Assembly (NCBI GenBank): GCA_024811115.1
Contig: JAKOGH010000141.1
Coordinates: 1-64,000, forward strand
Length of the DNA: 64,000 nt
Origin: Terana coerulea
Taxonomy: Eukaryota; Basidiomycota; Agaricomycetes; Polyporales; Phanerochaetaceae
Direction of reading: 5' to 3'
Part shown: piece by piece, positions 22,613 to 34,893 of the stretch
Layout: each line of letters begins with the position of its first letter
Numbering within the stretch: the first letter of the stretch is position 1
Notes under the pieces: model-generated
What the model was told of the DNA's origin: nothing
The model's database searches: none
The model's input: only the letters and a program-made list of their open reading frames with translations
Position numbers and translations under genes: made by a program

Positions 22613-23468
22613 GGTGAGTTAGACAGGGATGTGTGTTGCCGCACAACAACTCTTCCAGCAGCTCTTTATACCCATGTAGTGTAGCCGCACACGATGACGC
22701 TACAGTGTATCCTTTGGCCAGTTAGACTGCATTGGAAATGTCCACTACCGATGGCCACTGGCCTAAACGGGTTTTCGCCACAGCACAGAAGCGCAACAAG
22801 GCCACTGGCGTTCCTAAGCGGAGCGAGTCCGATGAGCCGATGGACAATTGGCCAAAGGCAGATGTTGTGCAATTCTCGGAGCAGTGCAACAATGACAACG
22901 CATCGAAGCCTGACTAGGATGTGATTCAGGAGGTGGCCACTGGCGTTAACAGCGTATCCGTAGCCCAAAGCGCAGGTTGACCCGCTGTTTCGCGGTCTGC
23001 CTCGGGGAGACTACAGTACTGACGTGAATCCGGTATTGATTGACTGGCATAATTTGACCTAAGAGGCTTCGTAATATTCAGTGCCCTCAACAATAATTGC
23101 TTAGATACTCACTGGTCTGAGCTCCTGGGACCTGTGTACTCACTTGCAAGGTCATAGCTCCGGCCATGTTTTCATTTGGTTTTCATGGCGACTCGTTACG
23201 AGTCAAGTACGTTTGCACGGATAACGGCAATCAAAGCGGCCGAGCCAGCCAATCACATCACTGCCGAAACGCTTGCCGAGCAACCTCATAACGCCACCAC
23301 GGGGGCTCCTCGCAATTCTGGAATACCGGTCTCGCATCTTGACCGTCGACCACGACGTCGACGAACGACCCCTTCACGACTTACGACTTGTACAATATCC
23401 AAGCCTTTTGCGAAACCTGATAGGTGCTGCACCAGGCAGCCCAACTCACTCGATCGCCCGTTTTTACC
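22613..23468. other. Intergenic, divergent promoter region
   Basis: Lies between the minus-strand small hypothetical gene and the plus-strand MFS transporter 1. It contains a TATAAAG for the former (22664-22670). No other gene was seen. Confidence 0.5.
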
Positions 23469-26322
23469 ATGAGCGCCGCCGCGGAGCACGAGCCGTTCCT
23501 GCAGAACGGACATGAGGCCCAAACGTACGGGGTCAAAGCAAAACATAACAAAGTTGGACCCTTGGAGATCTCCAAGACCACGCGCTACGGCATTCTTGCC
23601 GGTATATGGGCGGCAACATTCCTATCCGTGTGTACAACTCAATCGGTCTCATGTAACTTTCCGGATGCTCAGTGTTTTGGCCCTGCCTGGGATCAAGTCC
23701 TTGAACAGTGAGTGGAAATAAAGAGTGAAAGTCTATGATTGTTTGATATCACAAAAACTAGCCACCCTTGTTGCCACCTGTGCGTACCGTGCCCGAGAAC
23801 ATGTCAAGGACAATTCGCTCAGGCTGAGGTATCTGTGCAGTGCTGCCGGGAATTTCTTCAGATTTCCAAAAATCCCATCAAGCCAGCTGGCTTGGTACTG
23901 CGTAAGCCCACAGTTGCTTGAATCGTTTTCGGTATCTCAAACTTTTTGCAGATATCTGCTGGCGACGTGCACATTCACTCCGCTATACGGGCGGCTATGT
24001 AACGTCATGGGTCGCCGCGGCGCCAACCAAGCAGCGGTGCTCTTTGCGGCACTGGGAACAATTGCCTGTGGGCTGTCCACAAATATGGAAATGCTCATTG
24101 CGGCGCGATTTGTAAGTGCCTGTCTTGTAAACCTTCGGTTTTGTGTCCAACCACTCTACTACGTATAGTTAGCAGGCCTTGGTGGGGGTGGTATTTACAC
24201 GACAGCAACGTACGTCTCAATCACACATTCTAAGCGATTTTTATTCTCAGCACTTGTATAGCATCGTCACGAGCGACATGTACAGTCTACGGGTAGGTGT
24301 GGTAATTCTCTCTGAAATATGCTCGCTGAGTTGGAGGGGGCCATAGGAACGAGGCTTGACACAGGGCATAGCATCTGTGTTCAACAGCGTAAGCTCAAGT
24401 AGATTCTGCTCTGTCACTAATGCTAACTATGTTTTGCAGCTTGGAATGGGTCTTGGTGGACCTGTCGGAGGGTTCATTGCCGATCGGTACGACCATGTTT
24501 CCTGAGTCGGGTTAGAATCTAACCTACCCTTTGGATGATAGCTTTGGTTGGCGCTGGGCATTTCTCATTCAACTTCCTCTCTTCCTGGTGTCCTTTATCC
24601 TTACGTCCATCAATCTTCGCTACGTCACTCCGGTGAGTGACAGCTGTCCGATCGGGTGTGAAAGGTTAAGTGATTTGTTTCTAGGGCAAGAGTAAGAGCA
24701 CGAAGGAAGTCCTGAAGAGAATCGACTATGGCGGGAGCTTTGCGTTGATGTTTGCGGTAAGTTCATCTCAGGATTTGGAGAAGACAAGTCTTTCAATGTG
24801 ATATCTTGATTTCGTATATCTAGGTTCTGTCCTTCCTGGTCTTCTTGAGCACACGGTTCAGCGAAGAATATCCTGTACGTGCGCTTGTTCTTCCTCTGCT
24901 CGCCGTGCTCACGAGATCGTTCAGTGGGAATCCCCCGCAGTTCTCGTCCCGTTAATTCTCTCGTTCCTTTTCGCCATTGCCTTCGTCTACGTTGAGCTAT
25001 ACGTCGCCCCCGAGCCAGTTCTAGCCCCCTTCCTTCTTAAGGAGAAGATTCCCGTTCTCGTCGGTATCAGCAACTTCCTCGTCGCGACGTGCAATTTCAC
25101 GATCATGTACAACTTCCCGACGTGGTTCCAGACCGTGATGTTGACGAGCGCGAGCGAAGCCGGGGCGCACTTGATCCCGAACGGCGTCTCGATATCGTGC
25201 GGCTCGCTATTCGCCGGGTGCGTGCTTCGCTTAAAATGACTGTAGACTGTTTTTGATACATGTTTGTAGGTGGATCATGCATCGAACAGGGAAATATAGG
25301 CGTCTCAATCTTATATTCGGATTGTTCCCTTTCGTCTCTGCAATTCTCCTGAGTCTGATGCGGGAAGACTCTCATCCGATTGTGCTGTGGCTGAGCATCG
25401 TGTGTGCATTTGCCGGGTACAGAAAGGGCGTTTCACTGACACTCCTTCAGCTTCCCTCGGGCTTCGGTAACGCAGTCGTACTACAAACAATGCTTAGTAC
25501 GTGAGCTGCCTTGATGAACTGTCTTATGACTGACATAACATCTTCCACAGTTGCTCTCCTTGCCCATCTGCCCCGTGAGTCACTTTATTTAACTATTTAC
25601 GACCGCATTTATAAGTTATCTTTAGAGTCTGCGGTTGCTGTCGGCACCGGATTTGGCCAACTATTCCGCGGAATCGGTATATTCCTCCATCTTATCCGCA
25701 TATGCGCTGTAACTGACTGACAACGGTTCAGGTCAAGTCGGAGGCGTCGCGATATCCGCCGCCTTATTCCAGTCAATCCTTAATATCGAGCTGCATAAAC
25801 GCATACAGGGGGAGAATGCGGAGGAGACGATAAGGACGATACGACACTCTGCAACTCTCGTCGCCCGTCTTCCTCCCGATCTCCAACGCGCCGCGCGTGA
25901 CTCGTACGCCATCAGCCTCCGCGCCGTCTTCATCATGGCAGCCTGCTCGACGTTCCTTGCGTACCTGGCTCGGCTGCCCGTAGGTCACGGCTTACAGCTG
26001 CGTAGGATAGCTGGCTGACCTGTCTCCGCAGATACCGGACAAGAGCCTCGACGACGGGCCCGCGAACAACGCGCCGACGACGCCGGTCGAGCGCGAGAAC
26101 CCGCTGGAGATCACGGACGACCCGGAGGAGGACGCGGGGCTGAACCCGGACAGCGAGGACGAGGACGTGCCGCCGATCCGCCCGCAGCTCGCGCCGAAGC
26201 GGCGCCGGCGGCTCTCGACGTACGAGTCCTCAGACGGCGGGATGGACCTCGAGAGTCAGGAGATCGGGGGCTCGGCGCGGCAGGCCCGGAAACGGAGTTT
26301 GTCGATCTCGGGGAGTGTTTAG
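23469..26322 (+). CDS. MFS transporter 1 (DHA2 / Vba-Fnx1-like)
   Basis: Major facilitator that moves a small molecule across the plasma or vacuolar membrane with protons; DHA2-type fungal homologues export drugs or load basic amino acids into vacuoles. It is split into about 17 exons. Exon 1 (23469-23627) ends TTRYGILAGIWAATFLS. A 10-nt exon (23698-23707) and an 18-nt exon (23762-23779) give SLNTTLVAT. Then come YLLATCTFTPLYGRL with motif A GRLCNVMGRR, GLGGGGIYTTAT, GLGGPVGGFIADRFGWRWAFLIQLPL, several more helices, PTWFQTVMLTSASEAGAHLIPNG and GTGFGQLFRGIGQVGGVA. The cytosolic tail is acidic and basic (EITDDPEEDAG ... PKRRRRLSTYESS). It is a close paralogue of the genes at 35.5 and 57 kb. It converges on FAD monooxygenase 1, suggesting a shared pathway. 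Substrate unknown. Confidence 0.88.
23698..23707 (+). other. 10-nt microexon of MFS transporter 1
   Basis: TCCTTGAACA is bounded by AAG and GTGAGT. It is required to keep frame and to restore SLNTT, which matches ALNTT encoded in one piece by MFS transporter 3. Any intron-unaware or length-filtered prediction would miss it. Confidence 0.75.
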
Positions 26323-26498
26323 TGCAGGCGCGTTGGTTCTGTCTCGTGTGAAGACTTTACGGAAACTCTTTGGATCGTGGACACCTTCATAGAGAATATG
26401 TATATGTATATAGCCACAACTAGTCCGTAGCAGGAACAATGGCTTGGATACATGACTTCGAATTAGGTATACAATGGAAGGATATACCGCACAATGTT

Positions 26499-28293
26499 TC
26501 ACGACTGTGGCCCAGTTGTCATACCACTCTGGCTCTTCATCCAGTCTAAAGCCATCTGCAGATGCTCCTCGGGTTCCTCGCTGTCCAGCCACGCAAACTG
26601 CTTGTTCACCTCCGCGATCAGCGCCGCGTCGTCGTCCCTCTGGACGCCCGTGAGCGCCCATAGTTCGCCGGTGCGCGCGGAGACGTCATGGACGTGGTTC
26701 GCGAACGGCAGCCGGATGTGTTCGTACGCCCGCAGGGCTTGCTGCACGTTTTCTTGAGTCACGGACGGGTGCCCGAGTAATCCAGCGAGCGTCCACGCGT
26801 CCTGGAGGCGCAACAGCATCTCAGCTGTGTGCGACTACTAACAGTGGGCGGGGACGTACCTCGATCGCTTGGCCAGCCCCCGAGCCTTGGTACGGTGACA
26901 TCGCATGGGCCTACGTAATCACGGCACTCAACAACAGGTTCCTAGAAATGGATCAGGGACGCACCGCGTCTCCGAGCAAGGCGACATTCCCGTTCACACA
27001 TGTAGGCAGACGGCGCAAATGGTGCAAGCCCCATCTGGTCGGGTTCTCCAAATTCTACCGGCGGAGATGACGATCAGTCAAACAGTGATAGGCAAGTCAC
27101 AGCTAGAGGGTCCCCGGGGAAGCGTACCTGGAGCAACTCTTGCGCATCATCTTCGAACCCGCCGTAGATGGCGAGTAACTCCTCACGGGTACAATTAGTG
27201 ACCCATGGCTGATTCCACGGAGTGTCGTTGAGCTCCGGATTGACAAGGTTCCCAGCCACATTCACCATTTTGCCTTGGGCGATTGGATATGTGACTAAGG
27301 TCTAGAGCACGAAATCAACCATTTCAGCCCTTGAACATACTATATCAAGTCAACATGCGTACCTTGCCCTTCCCCAGCCACTTAAATAAATTTCGGGTCA
27401 GCAAACATCGAGACTACTGGAGCAAGACTGCATCACGCACAGTGAGTGTCCCCGAGAGAGCCGGGTGAGGCTTTCCATTCTTGAGAGTCAGCTTCTCCAC
27501 GGGAACCAAACCCCTGTAAATAGTCATTCCGTTCCATACGGGCTCGATATATTTGAGCAGCTCCGGCTGTCCATCACTAGACATCTTCTGGAACATCGCA
27601 CGGCGCACGGCGGACTTTAGTCCGTCGCACCCAATCAAGACGTCGCACGTTGCCTTTGAGCCATCCTCGAATGCGAGCTCAACTGTTCCGGAAGGCCCGC
27701 CGTCGGTGTACGAATGGCAGCGCTTCGCTAAATGGATATGGGTGTGTTCGGGGACATGCTTGACTAGGAGGTCAAGAAGGTGTGCCCGGTGGTACTGATG
27801 GTAAGGTTCTTCAAAAAAACAGGTCCATCACCGGCAGAATCGCTTCATGCATGAAAACTCACGATTGTAATCGAAACGATGGAGCACTCGGCCTTCGGGC
27901 CCCTCTTCGGAGCGGCGAACAAGCATACTAAGCAATTCGTCTAGGACACGTCAGAGACGAGATGTCTTGCTGGTAGAGATAGGTCCGAGGTATACCTTCA
28001 GAACCGTCTGGTGCAACGCCCGCCAGCTCGCGCATGGGCTTGTCCAGGCCAACCAATTCGAGGACCTTCCACGGCCTGCCCCAGATGGTGAGACCAGCTC
28101 CAATCTCTTGGAGATTGGCAGCAGCCTCGTAAACGTCTACTGCAACGTCTGGATACCTCCCAAGGGCAATCGCAAGAATAAGACCGCCCAAGCCGCCTCC
28201 GCTACAAGATCGCGATGTGAGCACATAGAACAATTTTTGGAGAAGGGGAACTACTAGCCATATTGCCACCCGGAATTTTGGGGTTGAAGGCAT
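26499..28293 (-). CDS. FAD-dependent monooxygenase 1 (salicylate hydroxylase-like)
   Basis: Class A flavoprotein hydroxylase acting on aromatic substrates with NAD(P)H and O2. The start at 28293 gives MPSTPKFRVAI, joined across intron 28202-28258 to CGGGLGGLILAIALGRYPDV, the FAD-binding GxGxxG region. NLQEIGAGLTIWGRPWKVLE and the GD region VLIGCDGLKSAVRRAMF follow, then a microexon WLGKGK, TYPIAQGKMVNVAG, and the second FAD motif ALLGDA|AHAMSPYQGSGAGQAIE. The C-terminal helices include DAWTLAGLLGHPSV. About nine exons. The first intron has a GC donor (GCTAGT) where the paralogue has GT. A TATA element (28371-28377, minus) lies about 80 bp upstream. It is duplicated as monooxygenase 2, about 4.3 kb away. 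The exact substrate is not deducible. Confidence 0.88.
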
Positions 28294-28370
28294 GGTGGAT
28301 TCAGTCTTAAATAGGTATGTTCAGCGTTGTTCTCGAGTTTGCTGCCCTCGACATCAGCTTACTCCCCGTA

Positions 28371-28377
28371 TTATATA
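28371..28377 (-). promoter_or_regulatory. TATA element of FAD monooxygenase 1
   Basis: On the minus strand the sequence reads GAGTATATAATACGGGG, with TATATAA 78-84 bp upstream of the start. The same block is kept upstream of monooxygenase 2, so it has survived since the duplication. Confidence 0.6.
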
Positions 28378-30617
28378 CTCAAAGACGGACTTTGAATAGT
28401 CCAGCGTACGTTGCACCATGACTCCTCGGCATGAGGCCGCGTAGCCGCGTCGCGAGAAGCCATGCCCTACCAGATCAGCCTAGTAAATGAGAGAATGTCT
28501 CGCGCAGTGGGACATCGGGAAAATCCGCTTGCCAAAGAATGCCAACTGACTACGTTTGATGATGCGAACTCAGGGCTTCCTTGTATACGAGTAGGGCGAA
28601 ATCTCCGTGCGGCCGCGTCGCTCGCAATGAGCACTGGGAAATCAGCGTCGGAGCCATCAGCTCGCACGCCATGCCCCGTGGTACGTCCCGAAGCTGCATA
28701 ATGTTCTGCGCTGCCCGAATGGCAGAGAACCTCCTGTCCGACTGCCACCAGAACATCTGTATTCCTGCATGCGGCTGTTCTCGGTAACCTTGGCTCTATG
28801 GCTACAATTCCTGCGCAGGTCGCTGAGCTTTCAAAACGTCCATTCGGCTGCGTCGGAGAGCAGTGCCGTAGCGCTTACAATGACCAAGAAGCGTTTCGCT
28901 TGAAGCCCGCGCACTCTCATTATCAGTGATCGCTGCGACTTCATATACAACATACACGTCACCTGGTCGCAGAAACAGCTTTGACAAGAAGTGCCAGTGG
29001 ATTGTGCTATGCGCAGCGCGTCAAGGACACTGTTCTTCATCATGTGCGCGGCCGTCGGCCGCGATGCCACGCAATGAGCTGGCCTGCTCCAGTGCCGCAC
29101 CTTTGAGTCGATGTAGCCCTAGAGAGTGGGCATCTTAGGAGTGCATCGTTATCCAGCTGCGCATGTTGATAGGGCCGTAGACGTAAGCCAACTGTGGAAG
29201 GAAACGAGCCAAGCTATAGTCCGCTTCATTGAATTGTTACATCCTCCGAGAAAGATGTGTCAGCTGTGGGCGGTTCTTGACTGCAGAGCTGCTTACTTGT
29301 TTGTGCGGTAATGCTGGCCGGAGCATACAGCTCCGAGTCCTCTGCAAAGGCTGGGAAACCTACCGCCACGTTTACACGCCATCTACCTCAAATATACGAG
29401 GCTTACAGCATTCGATAAACCGCTGGTAAACCCGTTACGACGTCAGCACCGTTACCAATACACGAATTCGGTATTCTGTCCACTTACCATGTGGAGGAGG
29501 CACGATGACAAAGCAAACTTGCTTGAGCGTAGCAGTTCAGGATCAGGCATCTAACATATTGCATTAGCGTGACTTTCGTTCTCGTCGGGTCAAGAATAGC
29601 TATAAGTTACATGTATTGCTTACAGAGTTCACGCCTCACCGCGGTCCTTTATAGCTTTTTGTAACATTAGCTCTATAGCTCATAATTAATTGTAGCTCAA
29701 AACAACGCACTCTTGCAGCGAAAAATTGAAGCGCCTTTCCAGGAAGTCTGATTTATACCTGTTGCGATAGTGTCACCGCGATCGTGCTCGCAGAATTGTG
29801 AGTTGGTCTTCATTCAAACATTTGACTGAAGGACATCCCAGAAGGCATGGACTCCCGCATAGGACGAGCAGCGCCGTCTTGCTACCAAAGGCTCCGACAG
29901 GCGAGGAAAACGTATACGTAGACATTCGATGTAGTGGTGGTGGCAAGAGGAAACCGATGACAAGCCAAGCTAGTTGCCTATTCGGGTACGGCCTTGGACG
30001 CCACCGCGAAGCAAACCGCCACGCGAGCAACACGCGAGCAACGTTAAGTTCAACTCTTGCAAGTTGGAGCCTGTCCGGGACCTGTTCAACCTGAGGCATG
30101 TCGACAGCCTACTGCAACCGAGTTGGCGTGAAGTGGAACAAGCAGGCTGAGCGTGGGGCTTCTTACAACTTTTACGGATAATAACATTATCACTCATATA
30201 TAAAAATTATGGCACCAAAGTAACAAAAGCCTTCAATTCCGCACTGACTCACCTGGGGCGTGTCCCCTCTGCAGTACGTAGTATAAGTACATTTACTGAC
30301 CTCTCTCCGATTTACCCGCCCCCGCAATTCGTATCACGGATTCCGGGTCATTCCATCCTTGCTGATCCGCGCCATGGTCCGTCTTACTCGTCCTAATCCT
30401 CGCAGCCTCTGCCGATGTCTGGCATTCCGGTCAGGCCCGCCGCTTCTATCATTTTTGGGCAAGTACTTACTCGTCTCCTACGCTTTCTGGTGCATATATA
30501 TACCGACTGAATCTCACCAGTTTTACAGGCAGCGGCACTGCTTTATGTATTTAGTTTATTTCAGCCGCAGTCGTGGTGTTAGTATACAGCCGTAGTCGTA
30601 GTAAGTACTAGCGCTTT

Positions 30618-30683
30618 GCAGCCGGCGCCCTCACTGCCGGCACCCTCGCAGCCGGCACCCTCGTATATGTAGCAGGCACCCTC
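30618..30683. repeat. 15-bp minisatellite
   Basis: Units GCAGCCGGCGCCCTC, ACTGCCGGCACCCTC and GCAGCCGGCACCCTC follow head to tail at 30618-30662, then a degenerate GCAGGCACCCTC ending at 30683. It lies just downstream of the stop codon of FAD monooxygenase 2. Confidence 0.8.
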
Positions 30684-30786
30684 GCCCAACGTCACCTTAA
30701 CCCAACACCAAGCTGGGCCACTCCCCGGAGTGAAGCGAAGGCACCTCTTGTATTGTTTATTGGTAGACCGTGTGTACAGACATGCG

Positions 30787-32567
30787 TCACAACCTCGGTG
30801 CGGTCGCGCCGCCGCTCTGGCTTTTCAGCCAGTCCAAGGCCAAGTGCAGATGCTCCTCAGGCCCCTCGCTGTCCAGCCACGCATACTGCTTATTCGTCTC
30901 TGCGATCAACGTTGCGTCGTCGTCCTTCTGGACGCTCGTGAGCGCCCAGAGCTCGCCGGTGCGCGCGGAGACGTCCTGGACGTGGTTCGCGAACGGCAGT
31001 CGGATGTGTTCGTATGCTTTCAAGGCCTGCTGTACGTTCTCTTTCGTCACGGACGGGTGCCCGAGCAAGCCAGCAAGCGTCCATGCGTCCTGTATGCGCA
31101 GCATCCCAACGGTTAGGTGCGACTACTGGTGGGTGGACGAAGACGTACCTCGATCGCTTGGGCCGCCCCCGAGCCTTGGTACGGGGTCATCGCATGCGCC
31201 TGCGTAGTCACGGTACTCAACTGCAGGCTCTTCAGAACGGATCAGGACGTACCGCGTCCCCGAGCAAGGCGACGCTCCCGTTCACACAGGTGGGCAAGCG
31301 GCGCAATTGATGCAAGCCCCATTTAGTGGGATTTTCCAAATTCTGTCGACAGAAATGACGACCAGTCAAAGAGTGAGAGGCAAGTCACAGCTAGACGGGC
31401 ACCGGGAAAGCGCACCTGGAGCAATTCTTGCGCGTCAGCTTCGTACCCAGCGTAGATAGCGAGTATGTCCTCGCGAGTGCAGTCAGCGACCCACGGCTGG
31501 TTCCACGGAGTGTCGTTGAGCTCCGGGTTGACAATGATTCCAGCGACGTTCACGATTTTGCCTTGGGCGATTGGGTAGGTGACCAAGGTCTAGAGAACGA
31601 AACCAATTGATTCACTCCGTGAGCATGCTATATCAAATCAACATGCGGACCTTGCCCTTCCCCAGCCACTGGAATCATGTCTGGGTTAGCAAACTTCGGC
31701 GCGAATAAAGCAAGAACACATTGCGCACAATGACCGTCCCCAAGAGAGCCGGATGAAGCTCTCCATTCTTGCGGACCAACTTCTCCGCGGGAACTAAGCC
31801 CCGGTAGAAAGTGCTGCCGTTCCATACGGGCTCAATGTGTTTCAGCAACTCCGGCTGTCCCTCGTTGGCCATCCTCTGGAACATGGCGCGACGCACGGCG
31901 GACTTCAGGCCGTCGCACCCGATCAAGACGTCGCACGTCGCCTTTGAACCGTCCTCGAACGCGAGCTCAACTGGTCCGGAAGACCCGCCCTCGGTGTATG
32001 AATGGCAGCGCTTAGCTAGATGGATGTGGGTGTGCTCGGGGACATGCTTGACAAGGAGGTCAAGAAGATGTGCCCGATGGTACTGGTGGTAAGGCTCTTA
32101 AGAACAGGTCAATTATTTACCGGCAGGAACACTTCCTGCCTCAAATACTCACGATTGAAATCGAAACGATGAAGCACTCGGCTTTCGGATCCCTCCTCGG
32201 AGCGGCGAACAAGCATACGAAACAATTCGCCTATCACACGTCAAAGACGACTCAACACTATGCTTGTGCATGAGGCATACCTTCAGAACCGCCCGCGAGC
32301 TCGTGCATGGCCTTGTCCAGGCCAATCAATTCGAGAACCTTCCACGGCCTGCCCCAGATGGTGAGGCCAGCTCCAATCTCTTGCAGATTGGCAGCAGCTT
32401 CGTAAACGTCTACTGCAACGTCTGTATATTTTCCAAGAGCAACCGCAAGAATAAGACCGCCCAAGCCACCTCCGCTACACAGTCGTAAGGTTAGCGCGCA
32501 GAGTAACAGTTGGAAAAGGCGACTGCTACCATATCGCTACCCGGAATTTTGGCGGCAATGAAGGCAT
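30787..32567 (-). CDS. FAD-dependent monooxygenase 2 (salicylate hydroxylase-like)
   Basis: A tandem paralogue of monooxygenase 1, with the same exon plan and strand. It starts at 32567 with MPSLPPKFRVAI; intron 1 has an ordinary GT donor (GTAGCA). It keeps CGGGLGGLILAVALGKYTDV, NLQEIGAGLTIWGRPWKVLE, VLIGCDGLKSAVRRAMF, VTYPIAQGKIVNVAG, the GDA.AHAM.PYQGSGAA-type FAD motif and the C-terminal DAWTLAGLLGHPSV. Relative to copy 1 it lacks about four residues after ELAG (VAPD), and its C-terminus ends SQSGGATAPRL. A TATATAA element at 32646-32652 (minus) is conserved with copy 1. It lies between copy 1 and MFS transporter 2. It probably has the same reaction class with possibly shifted substrate; identity with copy 1 looks high throughout the coding part. 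Confidence 0.86.
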
Positions 32568-32645
32568 AGGAGATTTAGAGTCTTCAGCGGACATGTTCAG
32601 CAATGTTCTTAAGTTTCTGTCCTAGACATCAGCTTGTCCCCCGTA

Positions 32646-32652
32646 TTATATA
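32646..32652 (-). promoter_or_regulatory. TATA element of FAD monooxygenase 2
   Basis: TATATAA on the minus strand, about 80 bp upstream of the start at 32567, in the same GAGTATATAATACGGGG context as copy 1. Confidence 0.6.
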
Positions 32653-34109
32653 CTCAAGAATGGACCTTGAATAATCCGGCGTACGTTGTGCTGTGCCTCT
32701 TCGGCGTGGGGCTGCGATGCCGCGTCGCGAGACGCTATGCCCTACATCATCAAATGTAAGAAGGCCTTGCTCAACGGGATAGCGGGAAAATTCGCCCGAA
32801 AAAGAACAGTAGCTGACTATGCTGGATGATGAACTATAGGCTTCTTTTCTATGCGAGTAGAGCGAAATCTCCGTACGGCCGCGCTGCTCGCAGTGAACGC
32901 TGGCGAATCAGCGTAGGAGCCATGAACCAGCACGCCAGGTCCCGTGGTACATCCCATAATTCAGGATATTCACAAGAAGAGTTTGATCATTTGACGCGTC
33001 GTGTCGCATTCTGCGCTGTCCGGATAGCAGCAGATTTCTAGTTTTCTCTGCCACCATAAAATCAGCATTACTGAACGCGGCTGTTCTCGGTGACCTGATC
33101 TCCATGGCTCCGACCATTCCTACGCAGCTTGCCAAACTTTCCACGCCTCCGCTCGGCTATGTCGGAGAGCATTGCCATAGCGCTTATGATGGCGAAGAAA
33201 CGTTTCGTTGGAAACCTGTACACAACAATTATTCATGCTTTCTACGTGTTCATGTCCGAATATACGTCACCTGGTTGTAAAAACAGCCTCGGCAGGAAAT
33301 GCCAGCTGATTGTGTCAACCGGCGCACGTCTAGGACACTTCTCTTCTGCCGCCTGCGTGGTGAGCGGCGGCTGCATTGCCCCACAATGCGCTGACCCACT
33401 TCGGTGCCAGATGATCACACCTTTGAGCCGCCAAAGCGCTAGAGCTTGGGCATAATGCCAGCAGAGCGCATGTTTGTTTGGGCGAGTTTCGCCTTAAGGC
33501 ACCGTTGCCCAGCTACGCACGCTCTCGACAGGGCCGTAGACGTAAACCAACCGTGGAAGGAAGTGAGCCAAGCTATAGCTCGATTCGTCGGAATTGGTAG
33601 ATCCTGGATGGCATATCGGTCAGCCGAGGGTCGTTGTGAAAATAGTGGTTTTGCTTGCCTGTCCGCGCCAAAATGCGGCCGTAGCATATTACTCCTCTGC
33701 ACAAGTAGGGAATTCTGTCGTCCCGTCTACTCGCCATTCTTGTACAAATGCCAACCATCGCCGTTGTTTGCCTTGTCTCTCTTCTGGATGATAGTTTTAG
33801 TTGGCCATCCGTCCGCTCTTGGCCCTAGCAACCCTTCCAATCGAACCTAGAGAGCCTTGATGAGGAGTATCAGCTGATGGGGTTGCACGTCACGGCCGCC
33901 CGCCTCCAATACTTCTGCACTTGGAGCAGATACGCTCCTGCGTCGCCACACAGCGCGCTGACCCATGCTCGCCGTGCCCTCGCTTTTCCGAAGTTGGTGG
34001 AGCGCTCAACCGCGAAAGTTGAGACCGGTGCAAGAAAGGAGGTACAAGACTAGAGCGAGTCAGGACGAGTTGATTTTCTTCTCAGGTTGAGGTCACTGCT
34101 GAAGGCCAT

Positions 34110-34153
34110 CTGAGCTGCCGTTGATCCAAGCACATGGATCAAAGGCAGCTCAG
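34110..34153. repeat. 18-bp stem hairpin
   Basis: CTGAGCTGCC then TTGATCC, the loop AAGCACAT, GGATCAA then GGCAGCTCAG: an 18-bp stem with one mismatch. No gene is adjacent on either side, so a terminator role is not supported. Confidence 0.7.
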
Positions 34154-34767
34154 AAGGCATGGTTTAGGGATGTGGCCGATGAAAACTTCGAGAGTCCTTT
34201 TTACGGCAACGATACCAACGGCGAAGGGTAAGTGAACCTGTCCATGAGTATGCCATATCCTCCGGGCAGACAGAAAATACGCGTTAGTGGAGCTCTGTCG
34301 ACCCGTCCCCGCTGGCGAGTGTCCTAGTCAACCACTTACAGCCGGCCATGCGTCTGCTTCGGTCTTGACTCTTGGAGCTTCCCATCGGCGCTGTCAGCTC
34401 TGGTATAACATTGTTCCATCGACCCAAGGGGTGGTCGTGCTGGTCGACCTACTGCCTCCAGCGGCCCCTGTCTTCTCTTCGTCTTAGCCCAGCGGGGCTG
34501 AATCCGCAGTGCTGAATGTGAGCTTGGAGGGGTTAAAGCCCGCCGTGTCAGGAGTGCAGTATACATGAGTGCGGATGTGGGGGACAAGAGTCTGGTTGAG
34601 AGGGGACATGGTGGTTGAGCCAAGAGAGGGGCGGGAAGGTGAAAGACGATGTGCACCGGGTTTTATACCTCTCGAGGGGGCTGGCCAGTCGCGTGACCTG
34701 CCAGCCTCGTTGATTCTCGTCCAACAAGACGTGTTTCGATCGCGCCCGAGAGAGAGCAAGCGCTCAA

Positions 34768-34893
34768 GCGCTCAAGCTCGAAGCTAACCGGTGTCGAGAA
34801 GGGGCGGGCTTCGATGCATGCATTCTTCCCGATCGGGATGTCTTGACGTCAGGAAGGGGCGGGTGTTGAGTAGCCTCGTTTTGATGCGCTATT
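34768..34893 (+). repeat. Dispersed repeat, copy 2
   Basis: Matches the reverse complement of 5806-5920 over GCGGGCTTCGATGCAT, CTTCCCGATCGGG and GAGTAGCCTCGT, with small indels. Candidate short non-autonomous element. Confidence 0.65.

Larger units (their letters stand above)
28294..30786. other. Spacer with duplicated upstream region and a minisatellite
   Basis: From 28294 to about 29230 this matches 32568-33590, the matching upstream region of monooxygenase 2 (shared blocks: CCGTATTATATACTC, GGGCCGTAGACGTAA, GAGCCAAGCTATAG). Within it, 28799-29010 on both strands looks like a decayed gene, with stops in both copies. The rest (29230-30600) is AT-richer and shows no gene. A 15-bp minisatellite lies at 30618-30683. 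Confidence 0.6.

Noticed and set aside
30618..30683. CRISPR-like array
   Set aside because: Head-to-tail 15-bp units without spacers in a eukaryotic genome; a minisatellite.
34110..34153. Rho-independent terminator
   Set aside because: Eukaryotic context, no T tract and no adjacent gene end.
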